From contig NZ_CALSFS010000007.1 in NCBI RefSeq assembly GCF_943736985.1, forward strand, positions 124,001 through 188,000: a DNA stretch of 64,000 nt, given 5' to 3'. This DNA comes from Clostridium sp. Marseille-Q2269. GTDB lineage: Bacteria; Bacillota; Clostridia; Clostridiales; Clostridiaceae. The notes below the pieces were generated by a model, which saw only the letters and a program-made list of their open reading frames with translations, was not told the DNA's origin and searched no databases. Each line of letters begins with the position of its first letter. Position 1 is the stretch's first letter. A program made the translations under genes and the position numbers. Below, piece after piece: positions 8,168 to 17,015 of the stretch.

Positions 8168-8576
8168 ATAAACATCCCCTTTTTATTAAAATACATCTTA
8201 TATGATTATAAAATTATTCTATTTACAGATATTTATCTTTAAGTCTATTGATTTTTTCAAGTTTGCTGTATCCCTCCCTTCCTATTGTCTTAAATTCCAT
8301 TTTATTTACTACTTGATATTTATATTGGTAATACTAATATAAATTATTTTATAGTACTAATAATTATATAATCATTATTAGTAGTATTACACACTATTTG
8401 TAAATTTTCAACCTTTTTTTATTATTTTACCAATTTTTTAATTATTTTCATTCTGTTTTATATATATATCAAGCAGTTAAAGAAGTTAAATTTGTTGGTA
8501 TAGTTACTGACAAACACTGGATTACAATATTAACATTTTATGATTAGATAAAAAAACAAGGCTCATGAAACATATT
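8168..8576. other. Intergenic region with possible coding remnant
   Basis: About 400 bp of AT-rich DNA lies between the lysozyme and the transposon remnants. Near 8450-8547 the plus strand reads YQAVKEVKFVGIVTDKHWIT and ends with a TAG, which looks like the tail of a lost gene, but I cannot assign it. A lysozyme promoter is expected here but I cannot point to clear boxes. Confidence 0.3.
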
Positions 8577-8580
8577 GAAA

Positions 8581-8622
8581 AAGGTAGAAAATCAAGGAAT
8601 TAATCCTCATATTTTCTACCTT
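8581..8622. terminator. Bidirectional hairpin terminator
   Basis: Arms AAGGTAGAAAAT (8581-8592) and ATTTTCTACCTT (8611-8622) pair perfectly and have T-rich tracts outward on both strands. It lies just past the tnpC remnant and would stop reading from the transposon side towards the toxin operon. Confidence 0.65.
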
Positions 8623-8668
8623 TTCTCATATATAATTACCATCTCTTTTAAGTTAATCATACTTTTAA

Positions 8669-8937
8669 TTATTTATATATCTGTCCATATAAAACCTCAA
8701 TCTGTTTCTTAAGTTCTTTATTTTCTTCCTCAAATTGTTTAACTCGATTTCTCAACGTTGTAAGCATGGTATCTTTCGAAGCATCACTTGTTTTTATTCG
8801 AGGTTTTGCAATAGGTTTTCCTTCCTTAATCAATTTCTTAATTCCTTCATCAGCTCTTTTTAATGCTTCATCACGCCGTTTTTGGGCACTTTTAATTAAT
8901 CCTTCAATATTACGTTTATGTGTTATTTTTATCGGAT
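8669..8937 (-). pseudogene. Remnant of Tn554-type TnpC (DUF6262 family)
   Basis: The minus strand reads NPIKITHKRNIEGLIKSAQKRRDEALKRADEGIKKLIKEGKPIAKPRIKTSDASKD and ends ENKELKKQIEVLYGQIYK before a stop at 8669-8671 (shown here in parts). The N-terminal helix and the C-terminal coiled coil match TnpC of Tn554-like transposons, which helps the tyrosine recombinases TnpA/TnpB choose orientation. The usual middle part (the NFNxVAxxAxVSxAWLY region) is missing and the start codon is lost where the IS3 element abuts at 8938. No tnpA or tnpB is present. It is a scar of an earlier transposon next to the toxin operon. Confidence 0.7.
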
Positions 8938-8988
8938 TGACCCCTTTATTTTGGACAATAGCTAATGAATTCTCATAAATACTTTTTA

Positions 8989-9946
8989 TTATACCCTTAC
9001 TTCAATATTTGTTAGTTCTTCCCCAAGATAAAGGTGGTAAAATTCCTTAGGAGTCATGTATCTTAAACTTGAGTGAAGTCTTCTGTTGTTATAAAAAACT
9101 ATGAAATCATTTACTATTCTGTATGCATCCTCATAACTTTGAAATTCATTATTTTTAAAACACTCATCTTCCAGTATTCTATGAAAAGATTCTATATGTG
9201 CATTTTTATTTGGAGTTTTTACCGGAATTCTTTCATGATGAATTTTAAGAACCTCACAACAATTTTGAAATTTATGGCTCACAAATTGTGAACCATTATC
9301 AGTTCTAACAATTGGATTTTTACTGCCTTCTTCAAATAGATTTCTTCTAATTAGGCTTTTCCTAAGTAATGCGCTAGAATCCTTAGCTTCACAATGGAAA
9401 CCTATATGATAATCTATAATATTTCTATCAAAAATATCTATAACACTTAACATATAAAAGAATTTATCTTCACCTTCGATATGTCCATATTTAATATCCA
9501 TTTCCCATAGTTGATTTGAAGCTGTTATAATTCTATTAATAGCAATACTTCTCTTAACTTTAGGGTTTATAGTTCTTTGATCTTTTAAAATATTAAGTTC
9601 TTTACATAATCTATATACCTTTTTATGATTAATAATAAGGCCATATTGTCGTCTTAAGTAATGCATCATTTTTCTATATCCATAGTTTATAGCATCACCG
9701 TCTAAAGCTTTTAGGATATATTCTTTTATTTCTTCATCACATATTTTTTTATTCTTAGTGCTTAAAGAATATCCCTTTGGTTTGCCGCCTGACGGCTTAT
9801 TCTTTATTTTACCTTCGACGCTTAAATTATAATAATATGTTGATCTAGATAATTTAACTATTTTTAATACGAAAACTGCGTTATATCCTTGAGTTATATA
9901 CTTTTTAGCAACAATTACTTTATCTTTAATTGAGGGTTGGCTTTTT
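8989..9946 (-). CDS. IS3-family transposase OrfB, expressed by -1 frameshift
   Basis: This is the integrase-core (rve, DDE) part of the transposase that cuts and joins IS ends. The frame opens within orfA and reads KKSQPSIKDKVIVAKKYITQG through the IS3 HTH_21-like segment (INYGYRKMMHYLRRQYG) into the catalytic core. That core has DIKYGHIEGEDKFF with the first Asp, VRTDNGSQFVS with the second, and NAHIESFHRILEDE with the Glu. It ends with the family-typical FYNNRRLHSSLRYMTPKEFY. An internal ATG at 9669 gives only 226 residues. Full product needs a -1 shift at the A7 tract (9942-9948 on this strand), giving an OrfAB fusion. All three catalytic residues are intact, so the element may be active. 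Confidence 0.88.
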
Positions 9947-10244
9947 TTATCAATTCCTTAAGAATAGCCATTTCTAAGTCTTTTTCTCCTAATATCTTCT
10001 TTAAAGTATCATTTTCCTTAGTTATTTCTGTTATTTCTTTTTCAAAATCATTTTTTCCCTCAACTAAAGCTTTTCTTCCTGGTTTTACTTTAATTTCATC
10101 TCTTTTTTTAGAATTTCTAATCCATGTAGAAATAGTTGAATTTGAAATTCCATGTTTCCTTGAAACCAATGAAATATTTCCTACTTCTTTTACCTCTTGC
10201 ATTATAGATTCTTTTAATTCTTTTGTATAACTTCTGCCTCTCAT
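9915..10244 (-). CDS. IS3-family transposase OrfA
   Basis: This 109-residue DNA-binding subunit recognises the IS ends. It carries an N-terminal HTH_Tnp_1-type helix-turn-helix (YTKELKESIMQEVKEVGNIS, SRKHGISNSTISTWIRNSKK) and a C-terminal leucine-zipper-like coiled coil (ITEITKENDTLKKILGEKDLEMAILKELIKK). Near its 3' end the codons ATA AAA AAA GCC form a slippery A7 run that shifts ribosomes by -1 into orfB. It starts after GGAGG about 70 bp inside the right end. OrfA alone usually represses transposition while the OrfAB fusion catalyses it. Confidence 0.9.
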   Translation of the reverse strand: MRGRSYTKELKESIMQEVKEVGNISLVSRKHGISNSTISTWIRNSKKRDEIKVKPGRKALVEGKNDFEKEITEITKENDTLKKILGEKDLEMAILKELIKKANPQLKIK

Positions 10245-10483
10245 AAGTTACCTCCAATTACTTTTTTATATTGTATCTAATTTATAAGCAATTGTCCAAA
10301 TAACTTTCGGGGCTCAAGAGGGAACATAATATAATTATTTCCATGGATAATTTTTATTAATATTTTCCTATTTAAAAATGATATTAATATATTCCCTGAA
10401 TTTATAAAAGAATATATAATTATTATAATAAAACATGTTAATGTAAAATTGAAAGAATTATATACAAAAGGGGTTAAAAAATT

Positions 10484-11287
10484 ATGGAATCTATAACTAT
10501 GCTTGGCACTGGATCTGCTATGGTAACTAAGTGCTATAATACCTGCTTTACTTTATCAAAAGATAATGAGCATTTTCTTGTAGATGCTGGCGGTGGAAAT
10601 ACTATATTATCAAATCTTGAAAAATCAAATATAAAAATAAATCAAATACACCATATGTTTATATCTCATAATCATAACGATCATATTTTAGGAAGCATTT
10701 GGGTTATCCGTGCAATAGCTACTAACATATTAAAGGACAACTATGATGGAATTTTTAATATTTATTGTAATAAAAAATCTATTGAAGCTATAAGATCTAT
10801 TTCTCACTATGTACTTCAAAACAAATTTTTAAAATTGTTTGATGATAGAATAGTATTTAATGAAGTTGAAAATAACTATGAGTTTACCATATTAGATAGA
10901 AAAACTGTTTTCTTTGATATACATAGTACTAAAGAATTGCAATTTGGCTTTAAAACTTACTTAACTAATGGAAAATGCTTAACTTTCTTAGGGGATGAGC
11001 CATACCGACACACTGTAAAAGATTTTTGTGAAAATGTGGATTATTTGCTACATGAAGCCTTTTGCTTATATTCTCAAAGGGATATATTCAAACCTTATGA
11101 AAAACATCATGCCACTGTAAAAGATGCCTGTGAAAATGGTGAAATGTTAAATGTAAAAAATATATTACTATATCATACGGAGGACAAAGATTTATCCAAT
11201 AGAAAGAATTTGTACATAAAAGAAGGGCAAGAAGAGTTTCACGGAACAATATATGTGCCTGACGATTTAGATGTAATTGATTTATAA
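10484..11287 (+). CDS. MBL-fold hydrolase, RNase Z-like
   Basis: This 267-residue metallo-beta-lactamase-fold protein resembles the RNase Z/ElaC branch. An N-terminal GTGSA(M)VTKCYNTCF segment is followed by DAGGG near 36 and the metal-binding SHNHNDHILG at about 60-69. LGDEPYRH near 166 and LLHEAFC near 186 supply later metal ligands, and EKHHATVKDA near 205 the last histidine. It has no signal peptide and is cytosolic. The start follows AAAAGGGG. It stands alone between the IS3 element and a small repeat. RNase Z proper carries a long flexible arm that I do not see, so a different ester or phosphoester substrate is possible. It is unrelated to the broken MBL gene at the left edge. Confidence 0.82.
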   Translation: MESITMLGTGSAMVTKCYNTCFTLSKDNEHFLVDAGGGNTILSNLEKSNIKINQIHHMFISHNHNDHILGSIWVIRAIATNILKDNYDGIFNIYCNKKSIEAIRSISHYVLQNKFLKLFDDRIVFNEVENNYEFTILDRKTVFFDIHSTKELQFGFKTYLTNGKCLTFLGDEPYRHTVKDFCENVDYLLHEAFCLYSQRDIFKPYEKHHATVKDACENGEMLNVKNILLYHTEDKDLSNRKNLYIKEGQEEFHGTIYVPDDLDVIDL

Positions 11288-11548
11288 ATAAGTTCATTAC
11301 ATAATAAAAAAATTGCTAATGTTTATATAATAAATTTTTCTCACCACATATTGATAAAAATTTATTTAGAAAATTCATACTCAATATGGCTAATCTAAAA
11401 AATTTATTTAGAAACCGCATGTATTATTTACTGAAATGGAGTATTAAACTTACTTTTTTAAGAAAGTAGATAAATTTGTTTTAACCCAAATCTATGTACT
11501 TTCCTTACTTTTTTATATGTTTAAATTTAATTTCAAACAATCTTTATA

Positions 11549-11644
11549 GGGCTGTGGCATTAAAAAATTTAAGCACAATATATTGTTTTACAATTTAAAG
11601 TTAACACCATATATTGTAGCATTTATTCTTAGTGTAACAGACCC
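11549..11644. repeat. 96-bp MITE-like inverted-repeat element, copy A
   Basis: The sequence starts GGGCTGTGGCATTAA and ends with the imperfect complement TTAGTGTAACAGACCC. Its centre carries ATATATTG motifs on both arms. It matches 43553-43648 (same 96-bp length, opposite orientation) and a shortened copy at 32206-32280. It encodes nothing and sits between convergent genes. Confidence 0.75.
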
Positions 11645-11779
11645 ATACATAAACTTTTTACCTATGTGTAAAAATTTATATATATAAACTTTTTTGCCCA
11701 TATAATTTGCCTATATAAAAACTTTTTTCCTATTTACACATGGTACATTCTAAATAATATACCGAATCATTAAGGCACA

Positions 11780-12283
11780 CTAAAATCTTTTTTCAAAAGC
11801 TATTCTTTCTCCCCCATCTTCTAAATAGATTAGACCACAATATTTAAATTGATTTTTCTTAAGCAGATTTTGCATTGATTTATTATTTTTATGAGTATCA
11901 ATTTTAATACTATGTATATGTTTGTTTAAACAAAGCTTTTCTACATTTTTTATAATTTCAGATGACAAACCTAACCCCTTATAATTGTTATCAACAGCTA
12001 TTCTATGTATAACTGCATATTCATCATTACTAATCCATTGTCCCTCATAAATAGAATCATATGTTTTTTCTTCGTCAAAAGAAACTGCTAAAGTTGCCAC
12101 AATATTATCATCTTTTATTAACACATAACTATCACCTCTAGTAATATCATCTTTTATTGTTTCCTCATTAGGATAGTTATTCTGCCATTGATCAATGCCC
12201 TGCTCTTTAAAATACACTTGTGCTTGTGTAATAATTTTCATTATACTATTAATATTTGCTTTAGTTGCTTTTTTAAATTCCAT
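11780..12283 (-). CDS. GNAT-family N-acetyltransferase
   Basis: This 167-residue protein is a GCN5-related acetyltransferase that moves the acetyl group of acetyl-CoA to an amine. The fold is visible as an N-terminal strand-helix (EFKKATKANINSIMKIITQ), central strands (YVLIKDDNIVATLAVS) and the acetyl-CoA motif A around AVIHRIAVDNNYKGLGLSSEIIKNVE. The C-terminal part reads SMQNLLKKNQFKYCGLIYLEDGGERIAFEKRF. The start at 12283 is chosen because AAAGGAGAG precedes that ATG at ideal spacing; an upstream ATG seven codons earlier has no such site. The DGGERIAFEK ending resembles uncharacterised clostridial members; the substrate is unknown. It is monocistronic. Confidence 0.85.
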   Translation of the reverse strand: MEFKKATKANINSIMKIITQAQVYFKEQGIDQWQNNYPNEETIKDDITRGDSYVLIKDDNIVATLAVSFDEEKTYDSIYEGQWISNDEYAVIHRIAVDNNYKGLGLSSEIIKNVEKLCLNKHIHSIKIDTHKNNKSMQNLLKKNQFKYCGLIYLEDGGERIAFEKRF

Positions 12284-12502
12284 ATATTCTCTCCTTTTAT
12301 ACATACAAAATTATACAATATCAATGATACTTTTAGTAAATTTTCAAAGTTATTATTACTATATCTTAATTTAAATAAAAAATAAACTTATTTTTTTAAA
12401 TTTTATAATAAATTTTCCATTTTTCATTTTAATTAAATATAATGGATTTTATTGCATATATATTAAAAAATAATTTTACTTATTAAAAGTTTAATAAATT
12501 TC

Positions 12503-12531
12503 TTGACTATTTATAAAACATTTATTAAAAT
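12503..12531 (+). promoter_or_regulatory. Sigma-A-type promoter of asnB
   Basis: TTGACT (12503-12508), 17 bp, TAAAAT (12526-12531). It lies a few tens of bases before the T-box leader. Confidence 0.6.
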
Positions 12532-12554
12532 AAAATAAATCGAAATTTAATTTT

Positions 12555-12845
12555 AAAACATAAATATAAAAAACTATGATGGGAAGAGTAGTTATTTTGA
12601 GGTAGTCAAAGCGAGTCAGTGATGGTGAGAGACTGATACGAAACAAATAATGAAGAACATCCCGAAGTTTCCAACCGAAATTTATTAAAAGTAGTCTTGG
12701 ACGGAGCCAACCCGTTACAACTTGGGCAGTATGAAGTTTTTATTAATTCCATGCTGATTAAAGAGAGCTTTATAAGCTAATTTAGGTGGTACCGCGAAAA
12801 CACAAGTCTTTCGTCCTATTTTTATAGGATAAAGGACTTTTTTAT
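12555..12845 (+). promoter_or_regulatory. T-box leader, asparagine-specific, with terminator
   Basis: The T-box sequence AGGTGGTACCGCG at about 12783-12796 pairs with the uncharged tRNA 3' end. Stem I opens near GGGAAGAGTAG. The 3' side of the specifier loop reads GAAGAACATCCC, with AAC (Asn) at 12656-12658 as the specifier, fitting the downstream asparagine synthetase. The terminator arms AAGTCTTTCGTCCTA (12804-12818) and TAGGATAAAGGACTT are followed by a T-run. Low charged tRNA-Asn would favour read-through into asnB. Confidence 0.92.
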
Positions 12846-12866
12846 TTATACTAAGGAGGAATTATT

Positions 12867-14456
12867 ATGTGTACTATTATGTGTTATACAGGAACAGATA
12901 TGAAACATGAAAAATTTGCAGATGCTCTACAAAGGACTGAATCTAGAGGACCGGACATGACAGAGATCCTTACTTTACCCTCTGGTATTTTAGGATTTCA
13001 AAGACTTTCTATTATGGATCTAAGCTTTAGTGGAATGCAGCCATTTACAAGAAATACAGATGCATCTATCTGTAATGGAGAAATTTATGGCTTTCGTGAA
13101 ATTAAAAATGAACTAATTAAAAAAGGTCATAAGTTTATTTCTGATAGTGATTGTGAAATATTACTTCCAATGTACTATGAATATGGATTAGATATGTTCT
13201 CAAAATTAGATGCAGAGTTTGCAACTGTTATATACGATGGAAAAAAAGATAGGTTTATTGCAGCAAGAGACCCAATTGGAATTCGTCCTCTATTCTATGG
13301 ATATTCTAACTCAGGTAAAATCATATTTTCTAGCGAAGCTAAAAACTTAGTTGGTCTTACAGACAAGATTATGACTTTTCCACCAGGTCATTATTATGCT
13401 GATGACAAATTTACATGTTACTGTGATATAACAAAAGTAGAAGGAGACTATTGTAAAGATGATTTAGATGTTATCTGCAGTAATATTCACCATAAATTAG
13501 TAGCTGGTGTAGAAAAACGTATGGATGCCGACGCTCCTGTAGGTTTTCTATTAAGTGGAGGATTGGATAGCTCATTAGTATGTTCTATTGCTCAAAAAAT
13601 CCATCCAGAAAAGCCAATTAAAACATTTGCCATTGGTATGACTGAAGATGCAATTGACTTAAAATACGCTAAAGAAGTTGCAGATTATATCAATAGCGAT
13701 CACACTACTTTATATATGACAAAAGAAGAAGTAATAAAATCCCTTGATGAAGTTATTAAACTTTTAGGAACATATGATATTACAACAATAAGAGCAAGTA
13801 TGGGAATGTACTTACTTTGCAAAAAAATACATGAAACTTCTGATGTGAAAGTTCTTTTAACAGGAGAAATCTCTGACGAATTGTTTGGCTATAAATATAC
13901 TGATTTTGCTCCAAATGCAGAAGAATTCCAAAAAGAATCTGAAAAAAGAATAAGAGAACTTTACATGTACGATGTTCTTCGTGCTGATCGCTGCATTAGT
14001 TCAAACTCTTTAGAAGCAAGAGTTCCCTTTGGTGATTTAGATTTTGTAAAATACGTTATGTCCATTGACCCTGAAAAAAAATTAAACAAATACAAAATGG
14101 GTAAATACCTTTTAAGACATTCATTTGAAGGTGATTATCTTCCTCATAACATTTTATATCGTGAAAAAGCGGCTTTTAGTGATGCTGTAGGTCATTCTAT
14201 GGTGGACTATTTAAAAGAATATGCAGAAAAGTTATATAGTGACGAAGATTTTGAAAAACTATGTGAAAAATATAAGCATCATGCTAAACCATTCACAAAA
14301 GAATCATTATTATATAGAGAAATTTTTGAAAAACATTATAAAGGACAATCAGAAATGGTAGTAGATTATTGGATGCCAAACAAAGAATGGGAAGGCTGTA
14401 ACGTGAATGACCCTAGTGCTAGAGTACTATCAAACTATGGAAATAGTGGTAAATAA
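12867..14456 (+). CDS. asnB: Asparagine synthetase B (glutamine-hydrolysing)
   Basis: This 529-residue enzyme makes asparagine from aspartate, glutamine and ATP in the cytosol. Cys2 is the glutaminase nucleophile (MCTIMCYTG). The N-terminal Ntn domain carries SRGPDM, LGFQRLSIMD, CNGEIYGFREI and SDCEILLPMYYEYG. The C-terminal ATP-pyrophosphatase domain starts near residue 200, with the P-loop FLLSGGLDSSLV and the later TGEISDELFGY and SLEARVPFGDLDFV motifs. The length is typical of the shorter AsnB type. It starts after AAGGAGGAATT directly behind the asparagine T-box, so supply of charged tRNA-Asn controls it. A strong hairpin terminator follows. Nothing looks broken. Confidence 0.95.
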   Translation: MCTIMCYTGTDMKHEKFADALQRTESRGPDMTEILTLPSGILGFQRLSIMDLSFSGMQPFTRNTDASICNGEIYGFREIKNELIKKGHKFISDSDCEILLPMYYEYGLDMFSKLDAEFATVIYDGKKDRFIAARDPIGIRPLFYGYSNSGKIIFSSEAKNLVGLTDKIMTFPPGHYYADDKFTCYCDITKVEGDYCKDDLDVICSNIHHKLVAGVEKRMDADAPVGFLLSGGLDSSLVCSIAQKIHPEKPIKTFAIGMTEDAIDLKYAKEVADYINSDHTTLYMTKEEVIKSLDEVIKLLGTYDITTIRASMGMYLLCKKIHETSDVKVLLTGEISDELFGYKYTDFAPNAEEFQKESEKRIRELYMYDVLRADRCISSNSLEARVPFGDLDFVKYVMSIDPEKKLNKYKMGKYLLRHSFEGDYLPHNILYREKAAFSDAVGHSMVDYLKEYAEKLYSDEDFEKLCEKYKHHAKPFTKESLLYREIFEKHYKGQSEMVVDYWMPNKEWEGCNVNDPSARVLSNYGNSGK

Positions 14457-14539
14457 ATAAAATACTAAAGTTTATTATAGACATTTACATGATACAAATT
14501 GTAGCTCGGGAAATGTAGCATGATAAAACAAACAATTAA

Positions 14540-14571
14540 AAGAGTATCTTCATTTTTTTGAAGATACTCTT
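14540..14571 (+). terminator. Terminator of asnB
   Basis: Arms AAGAGTATCTTCA (14540-14552) and TGAAGATACTCTT (14559-14571) pair perfectly around six T residues and are followed by TATTTATTTT. Confidence 0.8.
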
Positions 14572-14669
14572 ATTTATTTTCGTCTTTATTTTAATAAATT
14601 TATCCTTTAAAACTTCTTTTAATTCATCATTTTTTCTTATCCATTTAGCTCATTTCCTTCATATAAGTT

Positions 14670-15368
14670 TTAAATCATCTCAAATAATACACTGTTCTCT
14701 TTATATATATGGATAAATAAATCTTTTTCTAAGCTATGGATCTTATCATAAGTTAATCTATAGCTTGTACATGCGCCTTTTGGAGCTTTAAAATCTCTTG
14801 TTATTTTTTCTAATTCTTTCAATATATCTCCAGCATTATCATGTTCATCTTCTGTTTCTTTTATAAATCTATCTATTTCTTTTTTTATATTTTCATCTTT
14901 AGTCAATTCATATTGTTCTATTAGTGGAAATAGATTTTCTTCTTCCTTTACTAAATGTTCTTCTAATTCTATTTTTAAAAGTCCAAATAATTTATGAACT
15001 TTTAATAATTCTTCTCCATGGTGTACAAAATGAACTTTTAATACTTTTGATAATAATCCATCTATTTCTTTAAGCTCTCTTTTTGTATAATCATGATGAG
15101 TATCTACTATATTTTTCATAAGATTTATTGGTTTTTCTTTTCTCCAATCTATATACTCTTCATTTGACTCTACAAACTTTTCATATTCTTTATTAAGTTT
15201 TTCAATAAACTCCTCTGAATTTATTCCTTTTTCCTTTAGAGCTTCTCCTAAAGTATCATGTCCACCACAACAATAATCTATTTTAATATCATTGAATATT
15301 CTACTTGATCCTGGGAATATGGAAACAACCTCCCCAAGTTTTTGATTTATATTAATAGTATTTTTCAT
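14670..15368 (-). CDS. ric: Di-iron iron-sulfur cluster repair protein, Ric/ScdA type
   Basis: This 232-residue protein repairs iron-sulfur clusters after nitrosative or oxidative damage. Residues 1-60 form the ScdA N-terminal domain (DUF542) with the hallmark DYCCGGHDTLGEA. The rest is a hemerythrin-like helix bundle whose histidines and glutamates bind a di-iron centre: DTHHDYTKRELKEID, VHFVHHGEELLKVH, LEEHLVKEEENLFPLI and EDEHDNAGDILKEL. It lies just downstream of the fprA gene on the same strand with about 60 bp between, so the two form a nitric oxide and oxygen defence unit. The start follows AGGAGG. It appears intact. Confidence 0.92.
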   Translation of the reverse strand: MKNTININQKLGEVVSIFPGSSRIFNDIKIDYCCGGHDTLGEALKEKGINSEEFIEKLNKEYEKFVESNEEYIDWRKEKPINLMKNIVDTHHDYTKRELKEIDGLLSKVLKVHFVHHGEELLKVHKLFGLLKIELEEHLVKEEENLFPLIEQYELTKDENIKKEIDRFIKETEDEHDNAGDILKELEKITRDFKAPKGACTSYRLTYDKIHSLEKDLFIHIYKENSVLFEMI

Positions 15369-15427
15369 AACAGTTCCTCCTATTTTAAAATATTAATTTA
15401 TTTGTTAATAAGTGTTTACCACAACCC

Positions 15428-16659
15428 CTATATTGAGTTTAATAATAAATCTGCTATAAATATAGTGGCTTTCTTTATTTCTTTTTTGTCATTTTCTTCT
15501 GGTGAAAATTTAATTCTTATTGGGAATTTTACATCTGTCATTCCTGTGGATTTTATAATGTATGAAGTACTTAAAACCTTCATGTTTGTTTCATTTAAAT
15601 AGTCTTGCACAACTTCAATACCTTCTCCACTCCATCCATAAGATCCAAAAGCTGCTGCTATTTTATTTTCTAAATTCATACCCTTTAAACTTTTTAGAAC
15701 ATCTTCTAATTTTCCAATCATATCTGCATATCTTGTAGATGTTCCAACAAGTACTGCATCTGCTGTGTTAACATTTTTTAAGATTTCTTCATCTAATATT
15801 TTATTAACATCAATTAGATCTGTATTTATATTGTCTTTTTCAAAATATCCTTTAATTAATTGTGATATCTTTTTAGTATTGTTTGTCATTGTAGAATATA
15901 AAATTAAAACTTTCTTATCTGTATCTGTATTTTTGCTCATCTCATCATAAATATTTATAAACTCTTCAGCATTATCCCTTAGTATAAATCCGTGAGATGG
16001 TGCTATAATTTCTATATCTAAAGCTCTTATTTTTCTTATGATATTTTGTACATATCTTCTATGAGGATGCATTATTAAACTGTAGTATGTTTTAAAATCT
16101 TCTACTATATCTTCTTTAGCTTTATCATTGAAATATTCATAATTCGCTACATGAGTACTAAATATATCGCATGGGAATAATATTTTATTTTCTTTAGCGA
16201 AAGTCACCATAGTTTCTTCTGTATGAAGATAAGGTGTTTCCATAAATTCAAGAGTTTCTCCACCTATATCAAGATTATCCCCATCTTTAACTACTAAAAA
16301 TGTTCTATTATGAAGTTTATACATAGCTTTTAATTGATCAACTGCTTTTTCAGTACAAACAATAGTTGCATTTTTAGCATTGTAAGCCAAACTTCCTAAA
16401 GCTCCTGAATGATCTGGTTCTGCATGGTTTATTACTATATACTGAATTTTTCTAAGTTTATTAAAGTTTTTAAACCTTCAATATACTCTCTTCCAAAACT
16501 TATATCTACAGTATCAATAATTGTAGGTTTTTCTGTAAGTAAAAGATAACTATTATAAGTAGTTCCCTTTGTTAAAGTTAATCTATGAAATGGTACATCT
16601 CTATCATCAATTTTTCCTACTAAATAAATTTTTTCTTTAATATTTACATTTTTTATCAT
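15428..16659 (-). pseudogene. fprA: Flavodiiron protein FprA, frameshifted in an A tract
   Basis: FprA reduces oxygen or nitric oxide using a di-iron site and FMN. The first 74 codons from the ATG at 16659 (after GGAGGTAATTAAT) read MIKNVNIKEKIYLVGKIDDRD to EGLKTLINLEKFSI, then hit a stop. Shifting frame by one recovers YIVINHAEPDHSGALGSLAY with the HxExD iron motif. It then runs unbroken through the rest of the MBL domain (PYLHTEETMVTF, FPCDIFSTH) into a C-terminal flavodoxin domain (VLILYSTMTNNTKKIS, VLVGTSTRYADM). One extra A in the five-A run at 16446-16450 would restore LEKIQYIVINHAEPDHSG. It is either a real inactivating slip or a sequencing error; all other codons look selected. If real, oxygen and NO defence would rest on ric alone. 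Confidence 0.88.
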
Positions 16660-16793
16660 ATTAATTACCTCCAATATTTTATTAGTATTTATGTTATTTA
16701 ATTTATTTTATTTTTATTAGCATTCATGTTAGTTACTTTGTTTTGTTGCTTGCTATGGCTTTATTATATAAACTATTGACATTTAAAAATATG

Positions 16794-16806
16794 ATTTGAA
16801 TCAAAT
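16794..16806. promoter_or_regulatory. 13-bp palindrome upstream of fprA-ric
   Basis: ATTTGA-A-TCAAAT is a perfect inverted repeat about 135 bp before the fprA start. It resembles a half-spaced FNR/CRP-like or other dimer-binding operator, but I cannot name the regulator. Confidence 0.4.
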
Positions 16807-16820
16807 TTTAAAAATAAAAA

Positions 16821-16841
16821 AAACTCCCTCAAAGGGAGTTT
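16821..16841 (-). terminator. Hairpin with T-run reading towards fprA
   Basis: AAACTCCCT (16821-16829) pairs with AGGGAGTTT (16833-16841). On the minus strand it is followed by eight T residues, a textbook terminator. There is no gene upstream on that strand for about 150 bp, so it may be a leader attenuator for fprA-ric or shield them from antisense reading. Confidence 0.6.
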
Positions 16842-17015
16842 CAACCATAGCTTTAAAAACATCTATAAACTATGCTAAAATGAATATTATAAACCTAATA
16901 AAATTAAAAAATTTATACAAAGGAGCTTAATATGTACAAATATATTTATGTTTAACTTTATATCTGTTGATTTAAACCATGTTATTTAGTTAAAATGTCA
17001 TTGGAGGTTAAATAC

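Larger units (their letters stand above)
8938..10316 (-). mobile_element. IS3-family insertion sequence, complete, 1379 bp
   Basis: Terminal inverted repeats are visible: the plus-strand left end TGACCCCTTTATTTTGGACA continues to ATAGC, and the minus-strand right end TGAGCCCCGAAAGTTATTTG continues to GACAATTGC. Between them lie orfA and orfB in overlapping frames, the layout of IS150-like members. Length is typical. I find no 3-4 bp target duplication (GAT on one side, AGA on the other), which suggests a deletion or recombination next to one end after insertion. Confidence 0.88.

Noticed and set aside
8766-8978. Plus-strand 70-codon open frame over the tnpC remnant
   Set aside because: It is a shadow of the minus-strand tnpC coding sequence, with no ribosome site.
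10484-11287. Intact partner or copy of the broken MBL gene at the left edge
   Set aside because: Motifs and layout differ: this one is cytosolic and RNase Z-like, the other is a secreted ComEC-like hydrolase with a C-terminal extra domain.
11655-11745. CRISPR-like short repeats (ATAAACTTTTTNCCTAT)
   Set aside because: Three loose AT-rich repeats of uneven spacing, no regular spacers and no cas genes; better seen as low-complexity DNA.
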